DNA from: Photorhabdus caribbeanensis | Lineage (GTDB): Bacteria > Pseudomonadota > Gammaproteobacteria > Enterobacterales > Enterobacteriaceae | Direction of reading: 5' to 3' | NCBI RefSeq assembly: GCF_018448885.1 | Contig: NZ_RCWB01000001.1 | Location: forward strand, 1 to 64,000 | DNA length: 64,000 bases | Shown here: positions 44,895-53,510 of the stretch, piece by piece | How positions within the stretch are numbered: position 1 is the first letter of the stretch | Layout of the letters: each line of letters begins with the position of its first letter | Position numbers and translations under genes: made by a program | The notes under the pieces: model-generated | Database searches by the model: none | Told to the model about the DNA's origin: nothing | The model's input: the letters and a program-made list of their open reading frames with translations, nothing else

Positions 44895-47008
44895 GCCGTG
44901 GGTTGGAATTATTGCGTCTGATTGGCGAGCGTAAAGACATCATGTTAGCAATCTTGTTGCTGGCCGTGGTCTTCATGATGGTGTTGCCGCTTCCGCCTAT
45001 CCTGCTTGACATTTTGATCGCCATTAATATGACCATCTCTGTGGTGCTCATGATGATGGCCGTCTATATCAATTCCCCTTTACAGTTTTCTGCTTTTCCG
45101 GCGGTCTTGTTGGTGACAACGCTATTTCGTTTGGCGCTTTCCGTCAGTACCACCCGGATGATCCTCCTGCAAGCCGATGCCGGTAAGATAGTCTATACCT
45201 TTGGTAATTTCGTTGTCGGCGGCAATCTGATTGTCGGGATAGTGATCTTTCTGATCATCACTATTGTACAATTTATCGTCATAACTAAAGGTTCGGAGCG
45301 TGTAGCTGAGGTGAGCGCCCGTTTTTCCCTTGATGCCATGCCCGGTAAGCAGATGAGTATCGACGGAGATATGCGTGCCGGCGTTATTGACGTCAATGAA
45401 GCCAGAGAGAGGCGCAGCATTATCGAAAAAGAGAGCCAGATGTTTGGTTCGATGGATGGTGCGATGAAATTTGTTAAGGGTGATGCGATTGCGAGCCTCC
45501 TTATCATCTTTGTCAACATTTTGGGCGGGATAACCATAGGCGTCACCCAGAAAGGGATGTCGGCGGCTGATGCGTTGCAGCTCTACGCCATTTTGACCGT
45601 TGGTGACGGTATGGTCTCTCAGGTTCCGGCACTGTTGATCGCTATCACCGCAGGTATCATTGTTACGCGCGTTTCGTCGGAAGATGCTTCGGATTTGGGT
45701 AATGAGATCGGCGAGCAGGTCGTTGCCCAACCAAAGGCATTGCTGATTGGCGGTGTTTTATTGGTGCTATTTGGTCTGATTCCCGGATTCCCCACATTAA
45801 CCTTCCTAATGCTTGCACTGGTGGTAGCGGGTGGCGGTTATTTGCTGTTTCAACGCCAGCGACAAGCCAGCGCCAGCCAGCAGGCGGATCTTCCTAGCCT
45901 GTTAGCCCAAGGAGCAGGCGCCCCGGCAGCCAAACCTAAATCCAAGAGCGGCAGTAAGGCCAAAGCTGGAAAGCTTGGTGAGAAAGAGGAATTTGCGATG
46001 ACGGTTCCTTTACTTATTGATGTGGATGCGGGATTACAGGCTGAACTGGAAGCTATTTCACTGAATGATGAATTAATACGGGTACGACGCGCCCTCTATT
46101 TAGATTTAGGCGTACCATTTCCGGGTATCCACCTACGCTTTAATGAAGGGATGAAGGAAGGGGAATACTTAATCCAGCTCCAAGAGGTGCCTGTTGCCCG
46201 TGGTCGGTTGCGTTCAGCGCATTTGCTGGTGCAGGAACCGGTCAGTCAGTTAGAACTATTGGCTATCCCTTATGAAGAGGGGGAACCTCTATTACCTAAT
46301 CAACCTACCTTGTGGGTAGCGGAAGCACATCAAGAGCGTTTGGTGAAGTCCGGGCTGGCGTTTTTATCCATGTCTCAGGTGATCACTTGGCATTTGTCAC
46401 ATGTGCTGCGGGAGTATGCCGAAGATTTTATCGGCGTACAGGAAACCCGTTATCTTCTGGAGCAGATGGAGGGTAGTTATGGTGAATTGGTCAAGGAGGC
46501 CATGCGCATCATTCCATTGCAGCGGATGACCGAGATATTGCAACGGTTGGTTGGAGAGGACATCTCTATTCGAAATACACGTACGATTCTTGAAGCTATG
46601 GTGGTGTGGGGGCAGAAGGAAAAAGATGTGGTGCAATTAACGGAATATATTCGCAGTAGTCTCAAGCGTTACATCTGTTACAAGTATGCTAATGGTAACA
46701 ATATCCTGCCCGCCTATTTGTTGGATCAACAGGTAGAGGAGCAGATCCGCAGTGGTATTCGCCAAACGAGCGCGGGTAGTTATCTGGCGTTGGACCCGGC
46801 GGTGACGCAAAGTTTCCTTGAACAGATGAAGAAAACAGTGGGCGATTTAACACAGATGCAGAATAAGCCAGTGTTGATCGTATCAATGGATATTCGTCGC
46901 TATGTCCGTAAGTTAATTGAAGGTGATCACCACGGCTTGCCAGTGCTTTCGTATCAAGAGTTGACTCAACAGATCAACATCCAACCGCTTGGTAGAGTGT
47001 GTCTATGA
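44891..47008 (+). CDS. sctV: T3SS export-gate protein SctV (YscV/LcrD)
   Basis: 705 residues from ATG 44891 ([19 protein letters not shown]); upstream frame ignored. The FHIPEP-family membrane domain (eight helices) contains the conserved [21 protein letters not shown] loop; the cytoplasmic ring-forming domain follows a basic linker at about 345-370 ([18 protein letters not shown]). Forms the nonameric export gate that receives substrate-chaperone complexes. Confidence 0.98.
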   Translation: MSRGLELLRLIGERKDIMLAILLLAVVFMMVLPLPPILLDILIAINMTISVVLMMMAVYINSPLQFSAFPAVLLVTTLFRLALSVSTTRMILLQADAGKIVYTFGNFVVGGNLIVGIVIFLIITIVQFIVITKGSERVAEVSARFSLDAMPGKQMSIDGDMRAGVIDVNEARERRSIIEKESQMFGSMDGAMKFVKGDAIASLLIIFVNILGGITIGVTQKGMSAADALQLYAILTVGDGMVSQVPALLIAITAGIIVTRVSSEDASDLGNEIGEQVVAQPKALLIGGVLLVLFGLIPGFPTLTFLMLALVVAGGGYLLFQRQRQASASQQADLPSLLAQGAGAPAAKPKSKSGSKAKAGKLGEKEEFAMTVPLLIDVDAGLQAELEAISLNDELIRVRRALYLDLGVPFPGIHLRFNEGMKEGEYLIQLQEVPVARGRLRSAHLLVQEPVSQLELLAIPYEEGEPLLPNQPTLWVAEAHQERLVKSGLAFLSMSQVITWHLSHVLREYAEDFIGVQETRYLLEQMEGSYGELVKEAMRIIPLQRMTEILQRLVGEDISIRNTRTILEAMVVWGQKEKDVVQLTEYIRSSLKRYICYKYANGNNILPAYLLDQQVEEQIRSGIRQTSAGSYLALDPAVTQSFLEQMKKTVGDLTQMQNKPVLIVSMDIRRYVRKLIEGDHHGLPVLSYQELTQQINIQPLGRVCL

Positions 47009-47439
47009 ATAGTGATCCGCTAACCCCTTGGCTTAAGGAGCGGGGTTATTCAGTACACCCTCATTATATGGGGAGTAGCTCGATCCCTCTTGGCTGGCGT
47101 GTGTGGTATGAAGGCTGTGAAATTGCCTGGCGTTATGATGCGCCGCGAGTTTGGATCGTGATGTTACGTCGTACCCGGCAGCGCCGAGGGCTTGCTAATC
47201 CATTTGCGCCTCTTTATCTGTTGGCGACAGCAACGATGGCAGTACTTGGGCCGGGTGGCCGGCTTTATGGTCAAGTTAATACTTTGGTTGATTCTCCCCT
47301 TAATGATGAACGTTTGGCCCGGTTTTACCATCGCTGGACTGGCGCGAGTGAGGTGGCGCCTGGCTGGTTCGAGTTAGAAGCCAGTTGCGTTATATCGCTA
47401 CATCAAATGAGAAAACAACAAAAAAAAGTCCAACTTTGA
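47005..47439 (+). CDS. lcrR: LcrR/PcrR family protein
   Basis: 144 residues from ATG 47005, overlapping the sctV stop as ATGA. Matches Lcr[70 protein letters not shown]. Required for normal LcrG and calcium response in Yersinia; the biochemical role is unclear. Its 3' end contains the possible ExsA box for lcrG. Confidence 0.92.
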   Translation: MNSDPLTPWLKERGYSVHPHYMGSSSIPLGWRVWYEGCEIAWRYDAPRVWIVMLRRTRQRRGLANPFAPLYLLATATMAVLGPGGRLYGQVNTLVDSPLNDERLARFYHRWTGASEVAPGWFELEASCVISLHQMRKQQKKVQL

Positions 47440-47468
47440 CAGGAAGAATCGATATCTCTCTTTATTAT
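47418..47468 (+). promoter_or_regulatory. possible ExsA-type promoter before lcrG
   Basis: Within the 3' end of lcrR, 47418-47442 has an A-tract, GTC (GnC) and TGACA (TGnnA), then 21 bp to TATTAT (47463-47468). The core spacing is right, but the expected start point near 47475 would leave almost no leader before the lcrG ATG at 47480 and would exclude its ribosome-binding site. It may be inactive or start slightly upstream. Confidence 0.45.
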
Positions 47469-47479
47469 AGGAATCACTG

Positions 47480-47758
47480 ATGCAAGAGGAACCCAACGCC
47501 AAAGTACTGCAAGCTGCTGAGGCAGCCATTAAGGACAGTGATCACAGACTGCAACTATTGCAGGAGATGTGGCAGTCTCTTGGCATCAACCCAAGTGTGG
47601 GTACAGAATTGTTTGGTCATACTGACGTTACTTTGGTTCGGAATGCTGAGCAAGAGTTGCTGACAGAAGTTAATCGCTTACGAAGCAACCAACCTCCCTC
47701 TTTGGAAGAGGGAAAGCGTCTCCGTCGCCCACCTCGTATGCGTGGCATTATTGTATAA
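47480..47758 (+). CDS. lcrG: LcrG/PcrG, T3SS regulator and LcrV chaperone
   Basis: 92 residues. Matches LcrG: AAEAAIKDSDHRLQLLQEMWQSLG near the N-terminus and the basic end GKRLRRPPRMRGIIV. Cytoplasmic partner of the tip protein LcrV. First of the lcrG-lcrV-lcrH-sctE-sctB (pcrGVH-popBD) group. Confidence 0.94.
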   Translation: MQEEPNAKVLQAAEAAIKDSDHRLQLLQEMWQSLGINPSVGTELFGHTDVTLVRNAEQELLTEVNRLRSNQPPSLEEGKRLRRPPRMRGIIV

Positions 47759-47769
47759 GGAGTTTGAAG

Positions 47770-48744
47770 GTGGAAATTAGGCCATATCAAAATGACCCAC
47801 AGCTTTTCTTGACAGATCTGAAGGGGGTTTCGCTAGAGCAATTACGAGGTTCTGGATCTTCGGAGCTTGATGGATTGGTTAATCTTATTCTTGAGAAGAA
47901 GATCAAGATTGAAGCAAAGTATGATCCGAATAGGGATAAGATGATATTTAGCGATCAGGTTATTACTGAAGGTGGTAAGGATGAAAAAGGACTCCTGAAA
48001 AAACTGATTGCCTATTTTCTGCCAGCGGACGCTATTGTCAAAGATGGTCATTTCGATAGCCAAATAAAGAATGGAATTAATAATCTTAAATCCTTCTTGA
48101 ATAGCCCGACATTAGGAACTGACTGGACATTAAGAGATTTTCTGGCTGCGGTTCATTTTAATTTAACACCGGATCGTCTTGATGATGATGTAATCGATAT
48201 ATTTGTTTCTGTTATGTCAGGTCATGATAAAAAACGACTTGAGTTGCGTGATGAACTGGCTGCATTGACCGCAGAGTTAAAAATTTACAGTGTTATTCAG
48301 TCGGAGATTAATGCGAAGTTATCCGCAGGGAAAGATAAACAGAAACTTAATATTGATGATAACTCTTTCAATTTGCTGGACCATACGAAGTATGGTTTTA
48401 GTGATAAGGATGCTTTTGAGAAGAGTGCTGAATATAAGCTGCTAAATAAGATATCCAAGGGATCATCAGACCTCTCTATTAAGACATTCTTAGAAAGTTC
48501 CGACAAGCAAAGTGGGGCTATGACAGGTCTGGAGAATTCTTACGAATATGACAAGGAAAATAATAAGTTAGCCAACTTTTCCACTTCGGTTAACGATCGT
48601 GTAAATCCACTAAACAATACTGTCCAGGAAAAAACAACACGCTTAAATGAGGCTAGTTCCCGTTATAACGCGGCTATCGAGGCGTTAAACCGTTTTATTC
48701 AAAAGTATGACAGCATTATGCGCAATATTCTCGGCGCAATTTAA
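47770..48744 (+). CDS. lcrV: T3SS needle-tip protein LcrV/PcrV
   Basis: 324 residues from GTG 47770, 7 nt after AAGGAG; a TTG at 47764 is too close to it. The family start MEIRPY... resembles PcrV MEVRN. Conserved coiled-coil core: LRDELAALTAELKIYSVIQSEINAKLSAGKD and the C-terminal SSRYNAAIEALNRFIQKYDSIM. Caps the needle and directs pore assembly. Length and N-terminus are between Yersinia LcrV (326) and Pseudomonas PcrV (294). Confidence 0.96.
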   Translation: MEIRPYQNDPQLFLTDLKGVSLEQLRGSGSSELDGLVNLILEKKIKIEAKYDPNRDKMIFSDQVITEGGKDEKGLLKKLIAYFLPADAIVKDGHFDSQIKNGINNLKSFLNSPTLGTDWTLRDFLAAVHFNLTPDRLDDDVIDIFVSVMSGHDKKRLELRDELAALTAELKIYSVIQSEINAKLSAGKDKQKLNIDDNSFNLLDHTKYGFSDKDAFEKSAEYKLLNKISKGSSDLSIKTFLESSDKQSGAMTGLENSYEYDKENNKLANFSTSVNDRVNPLNNTVQEKTTRLNEASSRYNAAIEALNRFIQKYDSIMRNILGAI

Positions 48745-48753
48745 GGAATGATT

Positions 48754-49260
48754 ATGGAGCATCAAGAAACATCAACGACTTCTGACCAATATGCACAAGA
48801 ACTGGAATCTTTTCTTCATGATGGCGGCACTCTTGCCATGTTGAAGGATATTTCTAGTGATACGTTGGAGCAACTTTACTCATTAGCGTTCAACCAATAT
48901 CAGTCAGGTAAATGGCAGGATGCACATAAGATATTCCAGGCTTTGTGTATGTTGGATCACTATGATTCCCGGTTTTTCCTTGGATTGGGCGCATGTCGTC
49001 AGGCTATGGGGCAATTGGAGCAGGCAATTCAAAGCTATAGCTACGGAGCGATGCTTGATATTAATGAGCCCCGTTTTCCATTTCATGCTGCCGAATGTCT
49101 CCTGCAATTAGGAGAACTTGATGGGGCTGAGAGTGGCTTCTACTCGGCCCAACAACTTGCGGCAGCTTTGCCGGAACAGGCCGCTTTGGCTGCCAGTTCC
49201 AGTGCAATGTTAGAAGCTATCACAATAAAAAGGACTCAGGAAAATGGTTCAAGTCAGTGA
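48754..49260 (+). CDS. lcrH: Translocator chaperone LcrH/PcrH (SycD)
   Basis: 168 residues from ATG 48754, with AAGGA 7 nt before it; an ATG at 48748 is too close to that site. Three TPR repeats: LYSLAFNQYQSGKWQDAHKIFQALCMLDHYDSRFFLGLGACRQAMGQLEQAIQSYSYGA. Class II chaperone of the translocators SctE and SctB. Its end overlaps the start of sctE by 17 bp. Confidence 0.95.
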   Translation: MEHQETSTTSDQYAQELESFLHDGGTLAMLKDISSDTLEQLYSLAFNQYQSGKWQDAHKIFQALCMLDHYDSRFFLGLGACRQAMGQLEQAIQSYSYGAMLDINEPRFPFHAAECLLQLGELDGAESGFYSAQQLAAALPEQAALAASSSAMLEAITIKRTQENGSSQ

Positions 49261-50482
49261 ATCTAAAGTTCTTCAACCGAGGGTCGACAGTTTTCAAGTT
49301 GATGAAATCCTCGCAACTATACCTCCTAAAGGCGAGGAGCACGTTACGCCTAGCCAGGCCGGTAACTGGCTCTCTTCTAATGCCGCTAAGTCACGAGGAG
49401 TATCATTGCCAGCGCCATTGGCTGTGAGTAATACCCACCTTGGGCGAGAAGAAATGGCTAAGCTCGAATCGATTATGCAAGAGGCTAAGCAGGCAACAGG
49501 GCTGATAAAGGAACTGACAGCAAAGCTGACAGAAACAACTTCGCGGTTGTCCTCTCTAGTGTTTGCTTCATCTGAGGCGATAGAGATTGAATTGGGCAAA
49601 TTGACCAGCGAGCTTGATCGTAATCAGACGAATCTCAAAATCCAAGATATCCAGCGAGCATGTCAGCAAAGCTTGCAGAAAATGGATGAGAACCAACAGA
49701 AGATTAAAGAAGCTGAAAATTCTGCCAAAGAGGCGCAGAAATCTGGATTGTTTTCTAAGATCTTTGGCTGGATTAGTGCGATTGCTTCAATTGTGGTTGG
49801 CGCAATTATGGTTGCTACTGGTGTTGGGGCGGTAGCCGGCGCTTTGCTGATTGCCGGAGGGGTAATGGGCGTGGTCTCTCAGAGTCTACAACAAGCGGCT
49901 CAAGATGGTTTAATCAGCAAGGAAACCATGAAATGGCTAGGGCCAGTCATAACAGCGATTGAGATTACGATGGCGGTGGCCGCGGCGGCGGTCAGTTTCG
50001 GTGGTTCAGCAGTCGGAATGATAGCCAAGATGGGCGCTAAGATGGGCAAAGCAGTTGCTGACGTGGCATCTAAGCTTGGTAGTAAAGTTGTAGAGGTAGG
50101 GGCTAAGGTAGCAGCTGAAGTAGCATCCAAAGTCGCAGTAAAGGCGGCGGAGTTTTCTGCAAAAGTTGCTGGTACGGCGGCAAATACTATGGCTCGTAGC
50201 TTGAAAGTGGGTATGCAGGTGAGTGATTTGGTGGTTGATGTTGCTAATGGCGCTGCTCAAACTACCAATGCTGCCTTCCAGAGTAAAGCGGCTAACCGAC
50301 AAGCTGATGTACAGCTTTCACGTAGCGAATTGACCGCATTTCAGGCTGTTATGGACAGGCTCAAAGAGGAGTTGTCCCAACTGGTAGAGTCTTTCCAACA
50401 TGTGATGGAAATGATTTTCCAGATGCTTAATGCCAGGGGAGACATGATAAATAACCTTGCCAGCCGACCACAGGAAATTTAG
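49244..50482 (+). CDS. sctE: T3SS translocator SctE (YopB/PopB)
   Basis: 412 residues. Two hydrophobic segments in the middle (SAIASIVVGAIMVATGVGAVAGALLIAGGVMGVV at about 178-211, and ITAIEITMAVAAAAVSFGG near 235-252) insert in the host membrane; flanking coiled coils and a C-terminal amphipathic helix match PopB. Forms the pore with SctB. Start preceded by AGGACTCAGGAAA. Confidence 0.95.
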   Translation: MVQVSESKVLQPRVDSFQVDEILATIPPKGEEHVTPSQAGNWLSSNAAKSRGVSLPAPLAVSNTHLGREEMAKLESIMQEAKQATGLIKELTAKLTETTSRLSSLVFASSEAIEIELGKLTSELDRNQTNLKIQDIQRACQQSLQKMDENQQKIKEAENSAKEAQKSGLFSKIFGWISAIASIVVGAIMVATGVGAVAGALLIAGGVMGVVSQSLQQAAQDGLISKETMKWLGPVITAIEITMAVAAAAVSFGGSAVGMIAKMGAKMGKAVADVASKLGSKVVEVGAKVAAEVASKVAVKAAEFSAKVAGTAANTMARSLKVGMQVSDLVVDVANGAAQTTNAAFQSKAANRQADVQLSRSELTAFQAVMDRLKEELSQLVESFQHVMEMIFQMLNARGDMINNLASRPQEI

Positions 50483-50493
50483 GGAGTAAGAAG

Positions 50494-51384
50494 ATGGAAA
50501 TTGTTAGTAATGTCAGCAGTTCTCAGGTAAGCAATGTCAATAATAGTGTTGATATTGTGGCTGACAAAATCTCCACGCCGACACCGACAGCACATGAAGC
50601 TGCTATTCAACAGTCGGAAAAAACCAGGCTCACGGATAAGGTTGTATTGATTACGCCGAAACAGGGCTTTGATCCTAGTCGCTTAGGAAGCGTCGGACAG
50701 GAATTAAATAACACGCTGGATATGATGTCGCTACTTTTTGAGATTGCAAAGAGGATGCGTGAACTGGGTATTTTGCAGCGTGACACTGAGAATAAAGCAT
50801 CCATTGATGCTCAGAAGTCACAAGTGGATGAGATGCGGCATGGCGCTAAGTTGATGATTGCTATGGCGGTGGTTTCAGGCTTAATGACTATTGGCTCGGG
50901 GCTGATAGGTGGTTTTTCTTCTGTTAAAAACAGCCAGGCAATTAAGCAGCAGAAAACGTTGGAAGGTAATATTGCTGGTCGTAACGAATTAATCGATATT
51001 AAGTTGCAACAGTTGGGCAAGAATAGCGATGCGGATCGGGCAGCAATTGGTAAGGTATGGAATATAGCACAAGATGCAGACAAGAGTGCTCTGAAATCTC
51101 TTACCTTGGTTTTCGAAAATCGTAACAGCAAGCAGCAGTTCTTAAGTTCAGTGATGAAATCTTTAGAGAGTATGTCCAATAATTCGGTGCAGGTAGAACA
51201 GGGACTTTCTCAAGCTAAAACCAAGGAACATGAAGTGGATTCATCTATTGCTCAACATGAAAAACAGAAGAGTGAAGATCAGATCTCATTGAATAACAAC
51301 TTCATGAGAGAGGTTTTGCAATTGATACAGCAGCTTTATCAGAGCCATGTCCAGGCATGGCGCGCGGCAACTGGCGTGGTGTAA
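50494..51384 (+). CDS. sctB: T3SS translocator SctB (YopD/PopD)
   Basis: 296 residues. One transmembrane segment (LMIAMAVVSGLMTIGSGLIGGF, about 117-138) and a C-terminal amphipathic helix/coiled coil, as in PopD/YopD. Minor pore component that also has regulatory roles in Yersinia. Preceded by AGGGAGTAAG. Followed by the hairpin at 51417-51438. Confidence 0.94.
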   Translation: MEIVSNVSSSQVSNVNNSVDIVADKISTPTPTAHEAAIQQSEKTRLTDKVVLITPKQGFDPSRLGSVGQELNNTLDMMSLLFEIAKRMRELGILQRDTENKASIDAQKSQVDEMRHGAKLMIAMAVVSGLMTIGSGLIGGFSSVKNSQAIKQQKTLEGNIAGRNELIDIKLQQLGKNSDADRAAIGKVWNIAQDADKSALKSLTLVFENRNSKQQFLSSVMKSLESMSNNSVQVEQGLSQAKTKEHEVDSSIAQHEKQKSEDQISLNNNFMREVLQLIQQLYQSHVQAWRAATGVV

Positions 51385-51416
51385 TACTGGCAGATTCCGT
51401 GTTGGATAATAAGTCT

Positions 51417-51438
51417 GAGCGCATCGAAGGGTGCGCTC
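51417..51438 (+). terminator. hairpin after the translocator operon
   Basis: Seven-pair GC-rich stem GAGCGCA/TGCGCTC with an eight-base loop, 33 bp after the sctB stop, followed by TTATC. Probably a rho-independent terminator with a short U-tract, separating the translocator operon from exsCEB. Confidence 0.7.
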
Positions 51439-51766
51439 TTATCGGTGGATGCTGCTCTTTGGTCTCGTTTTTAAAATCCATTAATACCATCGAAGGCAAA
51501 AGTATAGAAAAGCGAAAATATCAAATTAAGATTTCAATCTTTAACAGGCAGAATGTGTTAAGGAAAAAAAGCACGTTCCTATGTTCCGGTGTTTGGTTTT
51601 TGATAATCACCGGAGTGACCTTTTTATTAAAAGAATTGCCTTTGAGTGACAGAGGCACAAAAGATGATGGTAGTAAACTGGCCCCCTTTTCTGCGGGAGT
51701 AACCCGTTTGTTTGACCATTCGGTAATTCAAGTTGGTCTGATTGCCTTCTCTAGCAGGAGTAACCC
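51439..51766. other. leader and promoter region of exsC
   Basis: No real gene; a plus-strand open frame spanning 51357-51776 has no family resemblance and crosses the terminator and promoter. It holds the ExsA promoter described at 51628-51679 and an 80-nt leader. Confidence 0.6.
51628..51679 (+). promoter_or_regulatory. ExsA-type promoter of exsC-exsE-exsB
   Basis: Box 51628-51652: TAAAAGAA A-tract, GCC (GnC) and TGACA (TGnnA), then 22 bp to a -10 TAAACT (51674-51679). The positions outside the core match the consensus less well than at sctN and sctW. The predicted leader of about 80 nt is long for the island. Confidence 0.75.
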
Positions 51767-52210
51767 ATGGATGTGATAGCCATCGTCAACCAAGTTTTGT
51801 CTGAATTTGCTGCTAAATTCGGCTTGCCGCACCTGGCTTTAAATCATGAAGGTGTGGCTGCTCTCTGTTTTGATGAGCATCTTCACCTCTCTTTGATCTT
51901 AATTCCTGAACGTGACCAGCTCGTTTTACAGATAGATGTAGCTGATATCACTGCGGTTGGAGAAGGGATTTTCCGTCAATTGGCTAGTTTTAATCGTCAT
52001 TGGTATCAATTTGATCTTCATTTTGGTTTTGATGAGTCAACGCTAATGGTACAGCTTTATCGGCGAATGTCAGCTAGTCGGCTAAATCTGGCTCTCTTTG
52101 AAGAAAGTCTTTCAAGTATGTTGGATCATGCTGAATTTTGGCAGGAGTTGTTGCAAGCTCAACTTCCGACTGACTCTCAACAGAGCGAATCTTTGGGAAT
52201 GCGAGTATGA
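51767..52210 (+). CDS. exsC: ExsC, anti-anti-activator and chaperone of ExsE
   Basis: 147 residues. Matches P. aeruginosa ExsC along its length: FAAKFGLPHLALNHEGVAALCFDE, GEGIFRQLASFNRHWYQFDLHFGFDE, LLDHAEFW-like MLDHAEFWQELL, and the ending GMRV. CesT-like fold. Binds ExsE when secretion is off and ExsD when ExsE has been exported. Coupled to exsE by ATGA. Confidence 0.96.
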   Translation: MDVIAIVNQVLSEFAAKFGLPHLALNHEGVAALCFDEHLHLSLILIPERDQLVLQIDVADITAVGEGIFRQLASFNRHWYQFDLHFGFDESTLMVQLYRRMSASRLNLALFEESLSSMLDHAEFWQELLQAQLPTDSQQSESLGMRV

Positions 52211-52440
52211 AAATTGAAAATTCGTTACCCATTCATTTAACAAACGTGCCCCATGAAAATAGTAGCCTTTGCTGTGGCCGTCGGGTTACGTCAGGACACA
52301 TACCACAAAATGTTCATGAGCCACTTTCTGCGGTGTTAAGTCGAGGTCTTGTCGTGGGGCTTGAACATGAAACAACATTACAGCGTTTGTTGGATGGGCA
52401 GCACACTCCGTTGTCACAACGTAGGATCAGCCTGCTGTGA
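52207..52440 (+). CDS. exsE: ExsE, secreted regulator that binds ExsC
   Basis: 77 residues, start ATGA-coupled to exsC. Weak but position-specific similarity to ExsE: MKIE at the N-terminus, a GRRVT segment, and LQRLLDGQHTPLSQR near the C-terminus (LQRLADGDGTPLEAR in Pseudomonas). Small, no membrane segment, consistent with a secreted T3SS substrate. Its export would free ExsC and so release ExsA from ExsD. Confidence 0.87.
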   Translation: MKIENSLPIHLTNVPHENSSLCCGRRVTSGHIPQNVHEPLSAVLSRGLVVGLEHETTLQRLLDGQHTPLSQRRISLL

Positions 52441-52826
52441 CCAAAATAGGGTTGGTCTTGTTATGCTTGCTGATTACCGGTTGTGTCAGTGAAGTAGTCA
52501 AGCATGATGCATCACGGTTGATTGAGGGAGATGTGACTATGCCGGTTTCTCTGCCCAAAACGGCAGACGTTGAGGTGTCGTTGCTTACTGTGGTTGAAGG
52601 CAAGGTATTGACAGTGGGGGAAATGTATTATCGTTTGGACATGTTACCCCTCACTTTTTCCATGCGTTTAAGCCCACAATTTTCTCATAGTGAGCTATTC
52701 TTAAGGGCTCGTTTACGTTGGGATGGGAAACGGGCGGTACAGGCGAAAAGCCAACAACGAATTGTTGCAGGAAAAAGAATTATAGTGCAATTGTCTCCTT
52801 TACCGTGTTATCCAGAATGTTTATGA
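52437..52826 (+). CDS. exsB: ExsB, YscW-like pilotin lipoprotein
   Basis: 129 residues, GTG start overlapping the exsE stop as GTGA. Lipoprotein signal with lipobox LITGC (Cys16), then a beta-rich domain (VEVSLLTVVEGKVLTVGEMYYRLDMLPLTFSMRLS...). Pilotins of this type target the SctC secretin to the outer membrane. In Pseudomonas exsA would follow; here the operon ends. Confidence 0.9.
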   Translation: MTKIGLVLLCLLITGCVSEVVKHDASRLIEGDVTMPVSLPKTADVEVSLLTVVEGKVLTVGEMYYRLDMLPLTFSMRLSPQFSHSELFLRARLRWDGKRAVQAKSQQRIVAGKRIIVQLSPLPCYPECL

Positions 52827-53510
52827 GTTTTAAATATTTCTTCGTTAATAAATAAGGCAATAATATTGCCTTTTAAATTTTTAAATGCCATTTGATTATA
52901 TGGATTTATATCTGATAATTTTATTGTTCGCTATGATTTAATATATTTTGATATTAAATGTCTATTAAGATAATAGATTGATTTATAATTTTACGATTGT
53001 AATTAAATATTATTATGTGTTAATTAAATAAAAGCCATTTAATTACAGATGGAATAAGATTGGTATTTGCAGGAATACTTAATTTAATATTTTATATCAA
53101 TTATCGCATGATGATTTTTACCTCTCCATTATTGACTTCCATTTATTTCGCTTGATTATATTTGGTTTTTTCACCTTAAAATGTTTAACGGCATTTATAT
53201 ATGGAAAATTAAAATAATCTTTGAAAATCCAAAACATCCTGTTAATTTTATCAATTCGTATAGCAATAACTTTAAAATATTTTATCACTATTGCTATCCT
53301 TAAAATGGACAGTGATAGCTAAATTTCAGGTATATCCCTTTTATCATTGTCACACTTAATTTTATGCTTTTTTGATAAAATTTTTTACCCCACCTATAAC
53401 TGATGCTAAAAATATTGTATGGTTTGTAAATAGCAATGGGGAAAAGGCACTTTTTTACTATGAAAAATAATGTTTTTATCAAGAAAGCTAATTTATTAAA
53501 AGGACTATAG
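52827..53510. other. gene-free, very AT-rich stretch (right edge of the T3SS island)
   Basis: No ORF with family resemblance. A minus-strand frame at 53300-53482 looks random. The right end carries AAAAGGAC, the ribosome-binding site of the glycosyltransferase. No tRNA gene or direct repeat that would mark an island end is visible. Confidence 0.5.

Noticed and set aside
51357..51776. 139-residue plus-strand ORF between sctB and exsC
   Set aside because: It runs through the sctB 3' end, a terminator hairpin and the exsC promoter, and has no resemblance to T3SS proteins.
53300..53482. 60-residue minus-strand ORF
   Set aside because: AT-rich, low-complexity translation without ribosome-binding site or conserved neighbours.
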